Source: JBHIAG01 sp046758465 (lineage in GTDB: Bacteria > Acidobacteriota > Terriglobia > Acidiferrales > 2-02-FULL-67-57). Taken from it: DNA of 22,904 nucleotides. The translations under genes were made by a program, and so were the position numbers. Numbering within the stretch: position 1 is the first letter of the stretch; every line of letters begins with the position of its first letter. Location: assembly GCA_046758465.1 (NCBI GenBank), contig JBHIAG010000023.1, forward strand, positions 1 through 22,904. The letters run 5' to 3'. The notes beneath the pieces were generated by a model. That model was not told where the DNA came from and made no database searches. It saw only the letters and a program-made list of their open reading frames with translations. This document shows positions 1-8,702 of this stretch, piece by piece.

Positions 1-727
1 AGACAAGCGGGAGCAGCGTAAAGACAAACGCCTGCAAGAAACCCACAAAGAGGTGCAACACAACGAAAGCCAGCGGAATGACCAGCGGCGCGATGACCGT
101 CACGCTACCCAGAATCTTATTGAACTGCCAGGTTGCCGTCATCGCCATAAGACCCAAGCCCAGAAAGGTCACGTACAACAACTCGCTCACGAACATATTG
201 GCATAAAGACGCACGGTCAGAGAGAGTAACCGCGCCCCGTGGCTGATGATCTCAATCGGCAGCATCAGTGGCGCCAGCGGCAGGATGGGTCCCAAGAAGT
301 TCTTCCCGTACCGCAAGGGTCCGTGGGCGCGCATCCCGGCGATGTTGTAGTACACGAAGACTGCGAGCGCACATCCCAGAGGCACGGTCTGATGCGCGGT
401 GGGCGAAGCAAAGACGGGAATTAGACTGATCGAGTTGCAAAACAGCACGAACAGGCCCACGGTTCCGATCAGTGCCAAGTGCTTCCGTCCGCCGTGGCCG
501 ACAATCTCATCGAGAAGGTCGTAGATGCCCACCCGGAAGCTATTCGACAAGAGCTGCTCAAAGCAGAGCTGCAAGCCCCCGGGATTGTCCGCCGACAGAC
601 GCGACCGGAACCAGAGAAAAAAGAGGATGCACAGCAGAACGATCAATAGCTCCGTGGCCAAATAGTCGGGCACCGCCTCGCCGAACAACTGGTGTATCAG
701 CTTGCCAAACTCGGAGTGGGGTTCCAT
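1..727 (-). CDS. atpB: F0F1 ATP synthase subunit a (3' end outside window)
   Basis: Integral membrane a subunit of the F0 sector; it forms the two proton half-channels beside the c-ring. I translated 242 codons from the ATG at 727-725; no stop is reached, so the last few residues lie beyond the left edge. Typical family features are visible: the SLIPVFASPTAH segment near residues 101-113, the essential arginine in the LTVRLYANM motif (Arg173, equivalent to E. coli Arg210), and the C-terminal helix FLQAFVFTLLPLV with the conserved Gln232. About five to six hydrophobic segments are present. The start lies 3 bases after the stop of the upstream atpI-like gene. The remaining atp genes are expected just outside the window. 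Identity is secure; only the C-terminus is unknown. Confidence 0.95.
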   Translation of the reverse strand, partial: MEPHSEFGKLIHQLFGEAVPDYLATELLIVLLCILFFLWFRSRLSADNPGGLQLCFEQLLSNSFRVGIYDLLDEIVGHGGRKHLALIGTVGLFVLFCNSISLIPVFASPTAHQTVPLGCALAVFVYYNIAGMRAHGPLRYGKNFLGPILPLAPLMLPIEIISHGARLLSLTVRLYANMFVSELLYVTFLGLGLMAMTATWQFNKILGSVTVIAPLVIPLAFVVLHLFVGFLQAFVFTLLPLV

Positions 728-730
728 CTT

Positions 731-1132
731 CTATCTGCGCACAGCCAAGAAGATTTCGTAGACAGCTTCCACGACCACCGCGGGCACAAGAAGCAACACA
801 CCACCCGCCACGCCCAGAGGGGAAAGCAACGAGCGCGAAAAGATAGCATAGAGGAGAATCACAAGCAATATTAGTGGTGCCAACAGCTTGAGATAGGTGC
901 GTCGAGGAACGCGAGCCTTCTGCGCCGCCATGAGCGTGTCCACGATAGATACGATCCAGCGGTAGTTCAGGTAGGCAAGCCCGCCGCCGAAAGCAACTGC
1001 CACTGCCATATCCCCGCCCCACTGCCAGCCCGCAACCGCCGTGCCCGCGGGGACCAGCAAAAGGATGGTGCTACCCAGGCGGCGCACCGCGCCGGCCAAA
1101 AACTCTTGTTCAGCCCGGGGAAGTTCAGTCAT
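731..1132 (-). CDS. atpI: ATP synthase protein I-like membrane protein (ATP-synt_I family)
   Basis: Small hydrophobic protein of 133 residues with four predicted membrane segments, roughly residues 18-35, 41-60, 82-100 and 104-125. A basic loop (QKARVPRRTYLK) separates the two hairpins. This layout matches the ATP synthase I family, which lies upstream of atpB in many atp operons and helps assemble the c-ring. Sequence conservation in this family is weak, so the call rests on topology, length and position. Its ATG overlaps the stop of atpZ by 4 bases (ATGA) and its stop is 3 bases before atpB, indicating translational coupling within the atp operon. Confidence 0.75.
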   Translation of the reverse strand: MTELPRAEQEFLAGAVRRLGSTILLLVPAGTAVAGWQWGGDMAVAVAFGGGLAYLNYRWIVSIVDTLMAAQKARVPRRTYLKLLAPLILLVILLYAIFSRSLLSPLGVAGGVLLLVPAVVVEAVYEIFLAVRR

Positions 1133-1356
1133 TTGCGGTTCAGCCGCTTTAGCCCCCGCATCAATTCCAGCAAGGCAGCCACGAAGCCCAACCCCAAAAA
1201 CACCAGCGAGAATAGCGGGCTGGTGCCCAGCTTGCCGTCAAGCCACCATCCGATCCCATAGCCCACCAGCAGCGCGACGGGAAAGGTGAACGCGACAGTC
1301 AGGACAAATCCCAATTGCCGCCACGGCCGGCGCTCGGGCTCATTCGGTTCGGGCAT
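1129..1356 (-). CDS. atpZ: AtpZ/AtpI-type F0F1 ATPase assembly subunit
   Basis: 75-residue protein with two transmembrane helices (about residues 15-38 and 47-66) joined by the short loop GWWLDGKLGTSP, the signature of the AtpZ/ATPase_gene1 family. Members sit at the head of atp operons and have been linked to Mg/Ca transport or to F0 assembly. It is the first gene after the nuo cluster; a 106-base gap separates it from the nuoN stop, the largest gap between nuoA and atpB. I found no convincing -35/-10 pair in that gap, so the atp genes may have their own unrecognised promoter or be read through from nuo. Confidence 0.8.
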   Translation of the reverse strand: MPEPNEPERRPWRQLGFVLTVAFTFPVALLVGYGIGWWLDGKLGTSPLFSLVFLGLGFVAALLELMRGLKRLNRK

Positions 1357-1462
1357 CTCGCACGATCCCCACGCTTTATGCCAAGGGTAGACGAAATCCG
1401 CCTTGAGGGAAAAGACCGAGAGTCAAACCCTCCACGACATTACCACTCAGGTTGGAACGGCA

Positions 1463-2923
1463 CTAGGGAAAGGGCCGAACGCTCACCTGTGCCCAGTGGA
1501 AGAGTGGTTCGGGGTAAAGCCCGAGACCGAGCGTCAGCAAGCAGGTGGCGGCGAGTGCAACCGCCAAGCCGGGCGCCAGGGTCATCTTGCCGGGCTCGCG
1601 CGGCTCGGTGATGAACATCGAAACCACAATGCGGAAATAATAGTACAGTGCCACGACCACGTAGAGCGCCGCGATCACCGCCAGGACATAATGCTGGTTT
1701 TCGATCAAGGCTGCAAAGATTAAATACTTGCCCCAGAAACCCGCTGTCGGCGGAATGCCGGCGAGCGCCAGCAAGAAAATAATCATCAGCACGGCGGGGG
1801 CAGGATTCTTGAAGAACAGGCCCGCCATATCGGAGACCTGGTCACCGACCAAATCCTTTCGGCGCATCCCGACAACGACCGCGAACGCGCCCAGGGTCAT
1901 GAAGGCATAGACAATGATGTACACCACGACGGCCATCAGCCCGGTCTTGTTGCCGGCAACGATGCCGAGCAGGATGTAGCCGACATGGCCGATGGAGGAA
2001 TAAGCCAGCAGGCGCTTGATGTTCTCTTGCGTGATCGCCGCGAGATTGCCGACGATCATCGTCAGTATCGCCACCACTGCCAGCATGTCTTCCCAGTTGG
2101 CGCGCACCGGATACAGAGGAATCAAAAACAGCCGTACCAGCATCGCAAACGCGGCTGCCTTAGAGGCTACCGACACATAGGCGGTAATGGTCGTGGGGGC
2201 ACCTTCGTAAACGTCGGGCGCCCACTGATGGAACGGCACCGCTGCCACCTTGAAAAACATCCCCGCGGCGATGGTGATGGTGGCGAGAAAGACGATGGGA
2301 TCACCGAGGCCGCGCTGGGCAACCACGACCGCAATATCATTGATGTTGGTCGAACCACTGATGCCGTAGAGCAGCGAGAAGCCGTAGACCAGGATGCCCG
2401 ACGAAAAAGCACCCAGCAGAAAATACTTCACCGCGGCCTCATTCGAGCGCCGGTTTGCCCGCAAGTAGCCCACGAGCACGTAGAAAGAGAGCGCCATCAG
2501 TTCCAGCCCGATGAACAATGTGATGAGGTCGGTGCCGCCGGCGATGAACATCATCCCTACGGTCGCGAACAGCATCAACGCGTAGTATTCGCCCTCATGC
2601 GCTCCCTCCACCTCCAGGTAGCGGATTGACATTAGGATGACGAGAGCCGTCGCCGCGAGAAAAATGAAACTAAAGACGATGAAAAACGAATCTACGATAA
2701 TCACCCTGTTGAAGGCAGTCGAGTTGACGTTGCGGATCAGCCAGAGCCCCACGCCACTGAAAACAATTCCCACTAACGCCACCATTGCATTCAAGTATTT
2801 ATGCCTGCGCTCGAGCCAGCAGTCCATCAGCAGGATGCCACAGGCAAACAGCGTCAGCTCGAGCTGCGGCACAATGGCGCGGAAGTCGCGCAAGTCAAAC
2901 CACTGAAATAATTGTGTCTCCAT
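1463..2923 (-). CDS. nuoN: NADH-quinone oxidoreductase subunit N
   Basis: Antiporter-like proton-pumping subunit of respiratory complex I, 486 residues, about the usual length (E. coli 485). Roughly 14 hydrophobic helices are visible. The proton-path residues are in place: Glu141 in the FIGLELMALSFYVL motif, and Lys225 in GMFFKVAAVPFHQWAPDVYEG. The ATG overlaps the nuoM stop by one base (TGATG), so the two are translationally coupled. It is the last gene of the nuo run; its TAG is followed by a 106-base gap before atpZ with no obvious terminator hairpin. Nothing in the sequence suggests damage. Confidence 0.96.
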   Translation of the reverse strand: METQLFQWFDLRDFRAIVPQLELTLFACGILLMDCWLERRHKYLNAMVALVGIVFSGVGLWLIRNVNSTAFNRVIIVDSFFIVFSFIFLAATALVILMSIRYLEVEGAHEGEYYALMLFATVGMMFIAGGTDLITLFIGLELMALSFYVLVGYLRANRRSNEAAVKYFLLGAFSSGILVYGFSLLYGISGSTNINDIAVVVAQRGLGDPIVFLATITIAAGMFFKVAAVPFHQWAPDVYEGAPTTITAYVSVASKAAAFAMLVRLFLIPLYPVRANWEDMLAVVAILTMIVGNLAAITQENIKRLLAYSSIGHVGYILLGIVAGNKTGLMAVVVYIIVYAFMTLGAFAVVVGMRRKDLVGDQVSDMAGLFFKNPAPAVLMIIFLLALAGIPPTAGFWGKYLIFAALIENQHYVLAVIAALYVVVALYYYFRIVVSMFITEPREPGKMTLAPGLAVALAATCLLTLGLGLYPEPLFHWAQVSVRPFP

Positions 2924-4500
2924 CAGCGCCGCTCAAGGACGGAGGTCAAAGGTTCAGTTTCCGGTTCTGTTGACTGCGCGGGCAGAATCACCGGCAGCGT
3001 CCGGCGAGCCTCTTCCACCGCGCGGGGTCGCACGCGCTCGACTAGCTGCGCCACCGGCCGCTCCAGTACCTCGAAATACGGTTTGGGATAAATCCCAATC
3101 CAGAAGCACCAGAGCACGAGCGGTACCAAGGTGGCCATCTCGCGCAGGTTGACGTCGCGCAACTTCTCGTTCTCCGGGTGCGTTACCGGCCCGAACATCA
3201 CCCGTTGGTACAGCCAGAGCAGATAGGCGGCTGCCAGCACAATGCCGAGCACGGCGAAGGCCGCCCAGATCCAGCTCACCCGCCAGGCACCCAGGAGAAT
3301 CGTGAACTCGCCGATGAAGCCATTGAGCAGCGGCATCCCCAGCGAGGCCAGGGTGATGATTAAGTAAATGGTGGCAAAGCGCGGCATCGGCGTCGAGAGC
3401 CCACCAAAGGCTACGATTTCGCGGGTGTGCCGGCGCTCGTAGAGCAGACCCACAATCAAGAAGAGCGCCGCGGTCGAGATGCCGTGGTTGACCTGCTGGA
3501 GCAGGCTGCCGGCCAGCCCCTGGTGGTTCAAGGCGAAGATGCCCAGCGTGCAGAAGCCCAGGTGCGAAACCGACGAATAGGCAATCAGCTTCTTCATATC
3601 CTTCTGCATCATGCAGACGAGCGCACCGTAAATGATGGCGATGATGGACAGGGTTGCCATAATCCAGACGTATTCGCGGCTGGCATCAGGCAGCATGGGC
3701 AACGAGAAGCGCATAAACCCGTAGGTCCCCATCTTCAACAGTACGCCCGCCAGGATCACCGAGCCGGCCGTCGGCGCCTCGACGTGGGCATCGGGCAGCC
3801 AGGTATGAAACGGCACCATTGGCACCTTGATGGCAAAGGCAAAGAAGAAGGCCCAGAAGATCCCCTTCTGCCACTCGAGTGGCAGATCGAGCTTCATAAG
3901 CTGGGTGATATCGAATGTCTGCTGGCCGTTGTAGTACCACATCGCCAGGATGCCGAGCAGCAGCAGGACGGAGCCAAACAGGGTAAAGAGAAAGAACTTA
4001 ATGGCGGCGTAGAGTTTGCGTTCGTGGCCCCAGACGCCGATGATGAAGTACATCGGCACCAGCATCACTTCCCAGAAGACGTAAAAGAGCACAAAGTCGA
4101 GCGACATAAAGACGCCCAGCATTCCTGTCTGCAACAGCATGAACATGATGTAGTACTCTTTCACCCGCTCCTGGATAAGGGCCCAGGAGGACAAGACGGC
4201 GATGAAGCCGAGGACGGTAGTGAGCATAATGAGCAGGAAGCTAATGCCGTCGATCCCAAGGTGGAATTCGACATTGAACGAAGGGATCCAGGAGCGCTTG
4301 AAGACGAATTGAAACCCGGGCTCATTTTTGTCGTACCACCAGACCAACGGGAGCGACACCGCAAAGCCAGCGAACATCACCAGATTGGCCCACCAGCGGT
4401 GGAAGGCTTTGGCTTCGCGCGGGATGAAGAGTGCCACCGCCGCGCCCGCCAGCGGCGTAAACAGAATCCAGTTCAGGATCGTGTCATGAGAAAATTCCAT
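2923..4500 (-). CDS. nuoM: NADH-quinone oxidoreductase subunit M
   Basis: Antiporter-like membrane subunit of complex I, 525 residues. The conserved glutamate falls at Glu144 in YVFWEVMLVPMYF, the same number as in E. coli NuoM, and the mid-membrane lysine at Lys225 in AIKVPMVPFHTWLPDAH. The last 40 or so residues form a charged, Pro/Glu-rich tail after the final helix, somewhat longer than usual and likely exposed. A good ribosome binding site (GAGGAGTGA) lies in the 17-base gap after nuoL. The stop overlaps the nuoN start. Assignment to M rather than L or N follows from motif and gene order. Confidence 0.96.
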   Translation of the reverse strand: MEFSHDTILNWILFTPLAGAAVALFIPREAKAFHRWWANLVMFAGFAVSLPLVWWYDKNEPGFQFVFKRSWIPSFNVEFHLGIDGISFLLIMLTTVLGFIAVLSSWALIQERVKEYYIMFMLLQTGMLGVFMSLDFVLFYVFWEVMLVPMYFIIGVWGHERKLYAAIKFFLFTLFGSVLLLLGILAMWYYNGQQTFDITQLMKLDLPLEWQKGIFWAFFFAFAIKVPMVPFHTWLPDAHVEAPTAGSVILAGVLLKMGTYGFMRFSLPMLPDASREYVWIMATLSIIAIIYGALVCMMQKDMKKLIAYSSVSHLGFCTLGIFALNHQGLAGSLLQQVNHGISTAALFLIVGLLYERRHTREIVAFGGLSTPMPRFATIYLIITLASLGMPLLNGFIGEFTILLGAWRVSWIWAAFAVLGIVLAAAYLLWLYQRVMFGPVTHPENEKLRDVNLREMATLVPLVLWCFWIGIYPKPYFEVLERPVAQLVERVRPRAVEEARRTLPVILPAQSTEPETEPLTSVLERR

Positions 4501-4517
4501 CGCCGAGTTTCACTCCT

Positions 4518-6557
4518 CTAACGCAGATACCAAACCAACAAGAAGACCACCACGCCGGTGGCCATCAATAGCAAGTAGGCCTGCACGAAGCCAGTCTGCA
4601 CCACGCGGACCGGCCAGCTCGCGAACCAGACGAGCCATCCCAGCACGCGCACGGCCCCGTCCACAATCCAGGTGTCCCACCAGATTGAAAGCCGCGAGAT
4701 GAAGCGGGTGAACCAACCCGTGCCGTCCACCCCATAGCCGTCAATCACCTTCAGGTCAAAGCGCGCAAAGGTGTTGCCCATGGCTTTGCCGAGCACTGGC
4801 CCTTCGACAAACACGGCGTCATAGGCCTCGTCCATGTAGTACTTGTTGACCAGCACCTTGTAGAACCGCGAGAACCGAAAGGCAACTTGGTCGGGCAACC
4901 AAGGCTCCTTTAAGTAAAACTGAAAGGCAATCAAGATGCCAAGCGCACCCGCCAGCACAGATACCACCATCAAAGCCAATTCCAGCCCATGGCCAGGCCC
5001 GGCCACCGCAGGCGCGGGTGCCGGGACACCGGACTGGAAGACCGGTTCCAAGAAATGCTCAAAATGGTTTGCGCCGCCGAGGATAGCCGGCCACCCAATC
5101 CAACCGCCCACGACTGCCAGCGTCGCTAGCAGCACCAGCGGGATGATCATCACCCGAGGCGACTCGTGAATGTGGTGTTCGAGTTCGTGCGGCACGCGTG
5201 ACTTCCCGAAGAAAGTACGAAACACCAACCGAAAAATGTAGAACGCGGTCATCCCCGCCGTTAGGATGCCGATGCCCCACAAGATCCCCGACAGTGGCCT
5301 GCTCGGATTCGAAAACGTTTTCCAGAGAACCTCATCCTTGCTGAAAAAACCGGCCAACGGGGGCAGGCCCGCGATGGCCAAGCCGGCGATCAAGAAGGTT
5401 CGTGCGGTGATGGGGATGCGGTTCCAGAGCCCGCCCATCTTGCGGATGTCGGTCTCATTGGAGAGCGCGTGCATCACGCTGCCGGCGCTGAGGAACAGCA
5501 GGGCCTTGAAGTAGGCATGCGTGGAGAGGTGGAAGATACCGGCGGCAAACGCGCCCATCCCGCAGGCGAGAAACATGTAGCCAAGTTGGCTGATGGTCGA
5601 GTAGGCCAGCACCCGCTTGATATCGTTCTGCACCAGGGCCATCGAGGCGGCGTAGAGGGCGGTCACGGCGCCTACCACAGCGACGATGGCGAGGGTGGTG
5701 GGGGCGAGCTGGTAGAGGGCGTTTGCGCGTGCCACCATATAGACACCGGCCGTCACCATCGTCGCCGCGTGGATCAGCGCGCTCACCGGTGTGGGGCCTT
5801 CCATTGCGTCTGGCAGCCAGACGTAGAGCGGAATTTGCGCCGACTTGCCGATCGCGCCCAGAAACAACAAGAGAGTGATGGCGGTGATCACTGCATCACC
5901 GGCCTGGAACTGCCCGCCCGCCAACGTCTGATTAATGCTGGTGAAGTTGAGCGTGCCGAAGGTGGTAGCAAGCAGGAAAATGCCGAGCAGGAAGCCGGCA
6001 TCCCCTATGCGATTGACGACAAAAGCCTTTTTGCCGGCGTCGGCGGCGCTCTTCTTCAGAAACCAGAAGCCGATCAGCAAGTAGGAGCACAGCCCTACGC
6101 CTTCCCAGCCGATGAACATCATCAGGAAATTGTTCGCCAGCACCAGGGTCAGCATCATGAACATGAACAAGTTCAGGTAGCCGAAGTAGCGATAATAGCC
6201 GCCCTCGTGCGCCATATAGCCGACGGAGTAAACGTGGATCAGAAAGCCGACGCCACTTACCACCAAAATCATGACCGCCGAGAGCGGGTCCACCAGGTAA
6301 CCCCATCCGACGTGTAACTCGGCCAGAGGCAACCAAGTAAAGAGGGCCCCTGTGTCGTAGAAACGTTCGCCCGGAGGCAGAGCGACGAGCTGGCGGAAAA
6401 TCCCCAGGGAAACCAGAAACGAGAGCCCCACCGTGCCGCAGCAGAGCCAGCTAATCACGGCCCGGGGGAGGCGCGAGCCCACCAGCAGCATCAGCACAGC
6501 GCTCGCCAGCGGCAGCAAGGGAACCAGCCAGACCCAGTCCAGAAAATTCTGCGGCAT
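4518..6557 (-). CDS. nuoL: NADH-quinone oxidoreductase subunit L
   Basis: Distal antiporter-like subunit of complex I, 679 residues, in the long part of the family range. Visible motifs: Glu152 in MMFIGWEGVGLCSYLLIGFW, Lys238 in FLGAIGKSAQIPLYVWLPDAM, and the family motif GPTPVSALIHAATMVTAGVYM. The C-terminal third has the LEHHIHESP loop, further helices and the long amphipathic stretch (about residues 560-640) that in known structures runs along M and N as helix HL. It starts 10 bases after the nuoK stop. Confidence 0.96.
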   Translation of the reverse strand: MPQNFLDWVWLVPLLPLASAVLMLLVGSRLPRAVISWLCCGTVGLSFLVSLGIFRQLVALPPGERFYDTGALFTWLPLAELHVGWGYLVDPLSAVMILVVSGVGFLIHVYSVGYMAHEGGYYRYFGYLNLFMFMMLTLVLANNFLMMFIGWEGVGLCSYLLIGFWFLKKSAADAGKKAFVVNRIGDAGFLLGIFLLATTFGTLNFTSINQTLAGGQFQAGDAVITAITLLLFLGAIGKSAQIPLYVWLPDAMEGPTPVSALIHAATMVTAGVYMVARANALYQLAPTTLAIVAVVGAVTALYAASMALVQNDIKRVLAYSTISQLGYMFLACGMGAFAAGIFHLSTHAYFKALLFLSAGSVMHALSNETDIRKMGGLWNRIPITARTFLIAGLAIAGLPPLAGFFSKDEVLWKTFSNPSRPLSGILWGIGILTAGMTAFYIFRLVFRTFFGKSRVPHELEHHIHESPRVMIIPLVLLATLAVVGGWIGWPAILGGANHFEHFLEPVFQSGVPAPAPAVAGPGHGLELALMVVSVLAGALGILIAFQFYLKEPWLPDQVAFRFSRFYKVLVNKYYMDEAYDAVFVEGPVLGKAMGNTFARFDLKVIDGYGVDGTGWFTRFISRLSIWWDTWIVDGAVRVLGWLVWFASWPVRVVQTGFVQAYLLLMATGVVVFLLVWYLR

Positions 6558-6567
6558 CGTTACACGT

Positions 6568-6870
6568 TCACCACTTCAGCAAATCAATCTCGTCTGCGTT
6601 GACCGTTTCGCGATTGCGGAAGAAGGCGATCAGGATTCCCAATCCGATGGCGGCTTCAGCTGCTGCGACTGTGATGACGAAGATGGCAAAGACATGTCCA
6701 TTCACGGAAGCCAAGTGACGTGCAAACGCAATGAGATTGATGTTGACGGCGTTCAGGATCAACTCAATCGACATCAGGATAACGATGAGGTTGCGCCGGG
6801 TCAGCACCCCGATGACACCAATCGTGAACAGCATCGCGGACAGAATCAGGTAGTGGCTGGTAGGAACCAC
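6568..6870 (-). CDS. nuoK: NADH-quinone oxidoreductase subunit K
   Basis: Three-helix complex I membrane subunit of 100 residues, the standard length. Two buried glutamates essential for proton pumping in E. coli NuoK are conserved at the expected places: Glu36 in VILMSIELILNAVNIN and Glu72 in TVAAAEAAIGLGIL. The gene lies 4 bases after nuoJ and 10 bases before nuoL. Confidence 0.96.
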   Translation of the reverse strand: MVPTSHYLILSAMLFTIGVIGVLTRRNLIVILMSIELILNAVNINLIAFARHLASVNGHVFAIFVITVAAAEAAIGLGILIAFFRNRETVNADEIDLLKW

Positions 6871-6874
6871 CCGG

Positions 6875-7384
6875 TTACTTCCCTTTCGCCATGATTACTG
6901 CCCCGATCATCGCCACCAACAGGAGCAGGGAGGCGATTTCGAACGGCAACATATAGTTCTGGAAAAGAGTCTCGCCGATAGTCTCTGTATTAGCTGTGAA
7001 AACGGCCGCGGCCACAGGCTCGGCAGGGGACGAAAACCCTTCGCGGCTCAGGAAGAAGGTGGCACCTAGTTCGGCCGCCAGCACTAGGGCGGCGATGCCA
7101 GCGACCCACCACTGCCGGTTAAATCGTTCCTGCTGCACCGTTACATCCAGGTTCACCAGCAGAATCACAAACAAGAACAGCACCATCACCCCGCCGATGT
7201 AGAGGATGATCTGCACGGCCGCCAAAAACTCGGCCCGCAGTTGCAAGTACAGCCCTGCGACCGACAGCAAGGTGACAATGAGGAAAATGGCACTGTGCAC
7301 CGGGTTGCGGCGCGTGATCACCAGAAGTGCCGAGACCACGGTGACTGTCGCAAAGAACCAAAACGTTACTTGGTAGAAAGTCAT
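6875..7384 (-). CDS. nuoJ: NADH-quinone oxidoreductase subunit J
   Basis: Five-helix membrane subunit of complex I, 169 residues. The N-terminal motif ARNPVHSAIF-like segment (TRRNPVHSAIFLIVTLLSVAG, residues about 24-44) and the third helix LYIGGVMVLFLFVILLVNLD, which carries the pi-bulge region in known structures, are both clear. The C-terminal helix ends MIGAVIMAKGK. It starts 3 bases after the nuoH stop. Confidence 0.95.
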   Translation of the reverse strand: MTFYQVTFWFFATVTVVSALLVITRRNPVHSAIFLIVTLLSVAGLYLQLRAEFLAAVQIILYIGGVMVLFLFVILLVNLDVTVQQERFNRQWWVAGIAALVLAAELGATFFLSREGFSSPAEPVAAAVFTANTETIGETLFQNYMLPFEIASLLLLVAMIGAVIMAKGK

Positions 7385-7387
7385 TCG

Positions 7388-8656
7388 CTACGTTCCAGGT
7401 TCATAGGTATGCCGGCCGGCCAACAGGACAGCCAGCAGCAGCGTCGCCAGGTTGCCCGCCCAGAGTGCTCCTACGAGATTCCACCCCAAGCGTTGCCACA
7501 AGATCAGGCCCAGGCCGCAAAAGATGATGTTGGCGATGGCTACGGGAATCATAAAGTGCCAGCCCAGACGCATGAGCTGGTCGAAGCGATAGCGCGGGAA
7601 CGTGCCGCGAAACCAGATAAACCCGAACAAGAAGGCAAACACCTTGAGCAGGAACCAAAACACTCCCTGGACGGCTTCGAGCACACTGGGAATGAAGAGC
7701 GCACTCGTCACGCTACCCGCCACCACTGCGAACAGAATGAGGACAAACCGATGGGTGGCGGAATAGGCGAGAAAAATTTCCTTCACGAACCACACGGTGC
7801 CAGCGCCGAAGACCAGCAGGGGGGCGTAGTTCAAGAAGTCGAAGGCGCGAACGCTCGCGAAGGGTCGCAGCCAGCCGCCGAGGAAGAGCGTGGTGGCGAT
7901 GGAACTGACGAGCACCATGGCGGTGTATTCCGCCATAAAGAAGAGCGCGAAGCGGAAGCCACTATACTCAGTGTGGAAGCCAGCGACCAACTCCGACTCC
8001 GCCTCGGGCAGGTCAAAGGGGTTGCGATTGGTTTCCGCCAGGGATGCAACAAACAAGATAAAGAACGCCACCGGCTGAAGAAAGACAAACCAGATGCCCA
8101 ACTCGGCCTGCTTTTCAACGATGCCTTTCATGCTCAACGTGCCGGAAAGCAGGAGGGCACTGACAATGGCAAAGCCCAGGGCCACCTCGTAGCTCACGAG
8201 CTGGGCGGTGGAGCGCATCGCCCCGAGCAGCGGGTAGTGGCTGTTTGAGGCCCACCCGCCCAGGATGATGCCGAAAATACCGAACGAGGAGATGCCGATG
8301 AGAAACAGAATCCCGACGTTGACATCGGTGATGATGAAGTTGGGCGCGAAGGGAACCAGTGCGAAGGCGGTGAAGGCTGCGATGACGCTGATGACGGGCG
8401 CATAGAGAAAAATGAAGCGGTCGGCTTCGGCGGGGACGATGTCTTCCTTGAGCAGCAATTTGAGGGCGTCGGCGATGGGTTGCAGCAGTCCGTGCGGGCC
8501 CACGCGCATCGGACCTACGCGCACTTGCAGGTGCGCCAGGACCTTGCGCTCGATCCAGATCATGGCGGCCGCAATCAACGACAGCATGAGAAACGCAACG
8601 ACAACGAGAACGGTAGGTCGCAGGTAGGGCTGGAACGCCTCGACTAGTTCAGCCAT
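7388..8656 (-). CDS. nuoH: NADH-quinone oxidoreductase subunit H (enlarged)
   Basis: Membrane subunit that forms the floor of the quinone chamber and links the peripheral arm to the proton channels. Conserved stretches include IERKVLAHLQVRVGPMRVGPHGLLQPIADALKL-like residues 35-67, the AETNRNPFDLPEAESELVAGFHTEYSG loop (residues 207-233) and GTFPRYRFDQLMRLGW (351-366). At 422 residues it is clearly longer than the usual 320-350. The excess is mainly an insertion at about residues 266-330, between GGWLRPFAS and the last conserved helices, with two extra hydrophobic segments. One additional C-terminal helix also follows (about 395-413). No frameshift is needed to explain it. A 46-base gap separates it from nuoD, where nuoG/nuoI would often be found in other species. 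Confidence 0.95.
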   Translation of the reverse strand: MAELVEAFQPYLRPTVLVVVAFLMLSLIAAAMIWIERKVLAHLQVRVGPMRVGPHGLLQPIADALKLLLKEDIVPAEADRFIFLYAPVISVIAAFTAFALVPFAPNFIITDVNVGILFLIGISSFGIFGIILGGWASNSHYPLLGAMRSTAQLVSYEVALGFAIVSALLLSGTLSMKGIVEKQAELGIWFVFLQPVAFFILFVASLAETNRNPFDLPEAESELVAGFHTEYSGFRFALFFMAEYTAMVLVSSIATTLFLGGWLRPFASVRAFDFLNYAPLLVFGAGTVWFVKEIFLAYSATHRFVLILFAVVAGSVTSALFIPSVLEAVQGVFWFLLKVFAFLFGFIWFRGTFPRYRFDQLMRLGWHFMIPVAIANIIFCGLGLILWQRLGWNLVGALWAGNLATLLLAVLLAGRHTYEPGT

Positions 8657-8702
8657 AGCCTCACTGGGGCATCGCCGTGGCCGGAGGGTAGCATCGATTC
8701 AC

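Noticed and set aside
1357..1462. Promoter for the atp genes in the nuoN-atpZ gap
   Set aside because: TTGACT is present on the minus strand, but the bases 16-18 downstream are GC-rich and do not resemble a -10 box.
3427..4521. Plus-strand open frame of 364 codons antisense to nuoM
   Set aside because: It lies wholly opposite a well-supported gene and has the His/Gln/Asp-rich composition typical of antisense frames of membrane proteins.
7241..8248. Plus-strand open frame of 335 codons antisense to nuoJ/nuoH
   Set aside because: Crosses two intact nuo genes on the other strand and shows a charged, repetitive composition without motifs.
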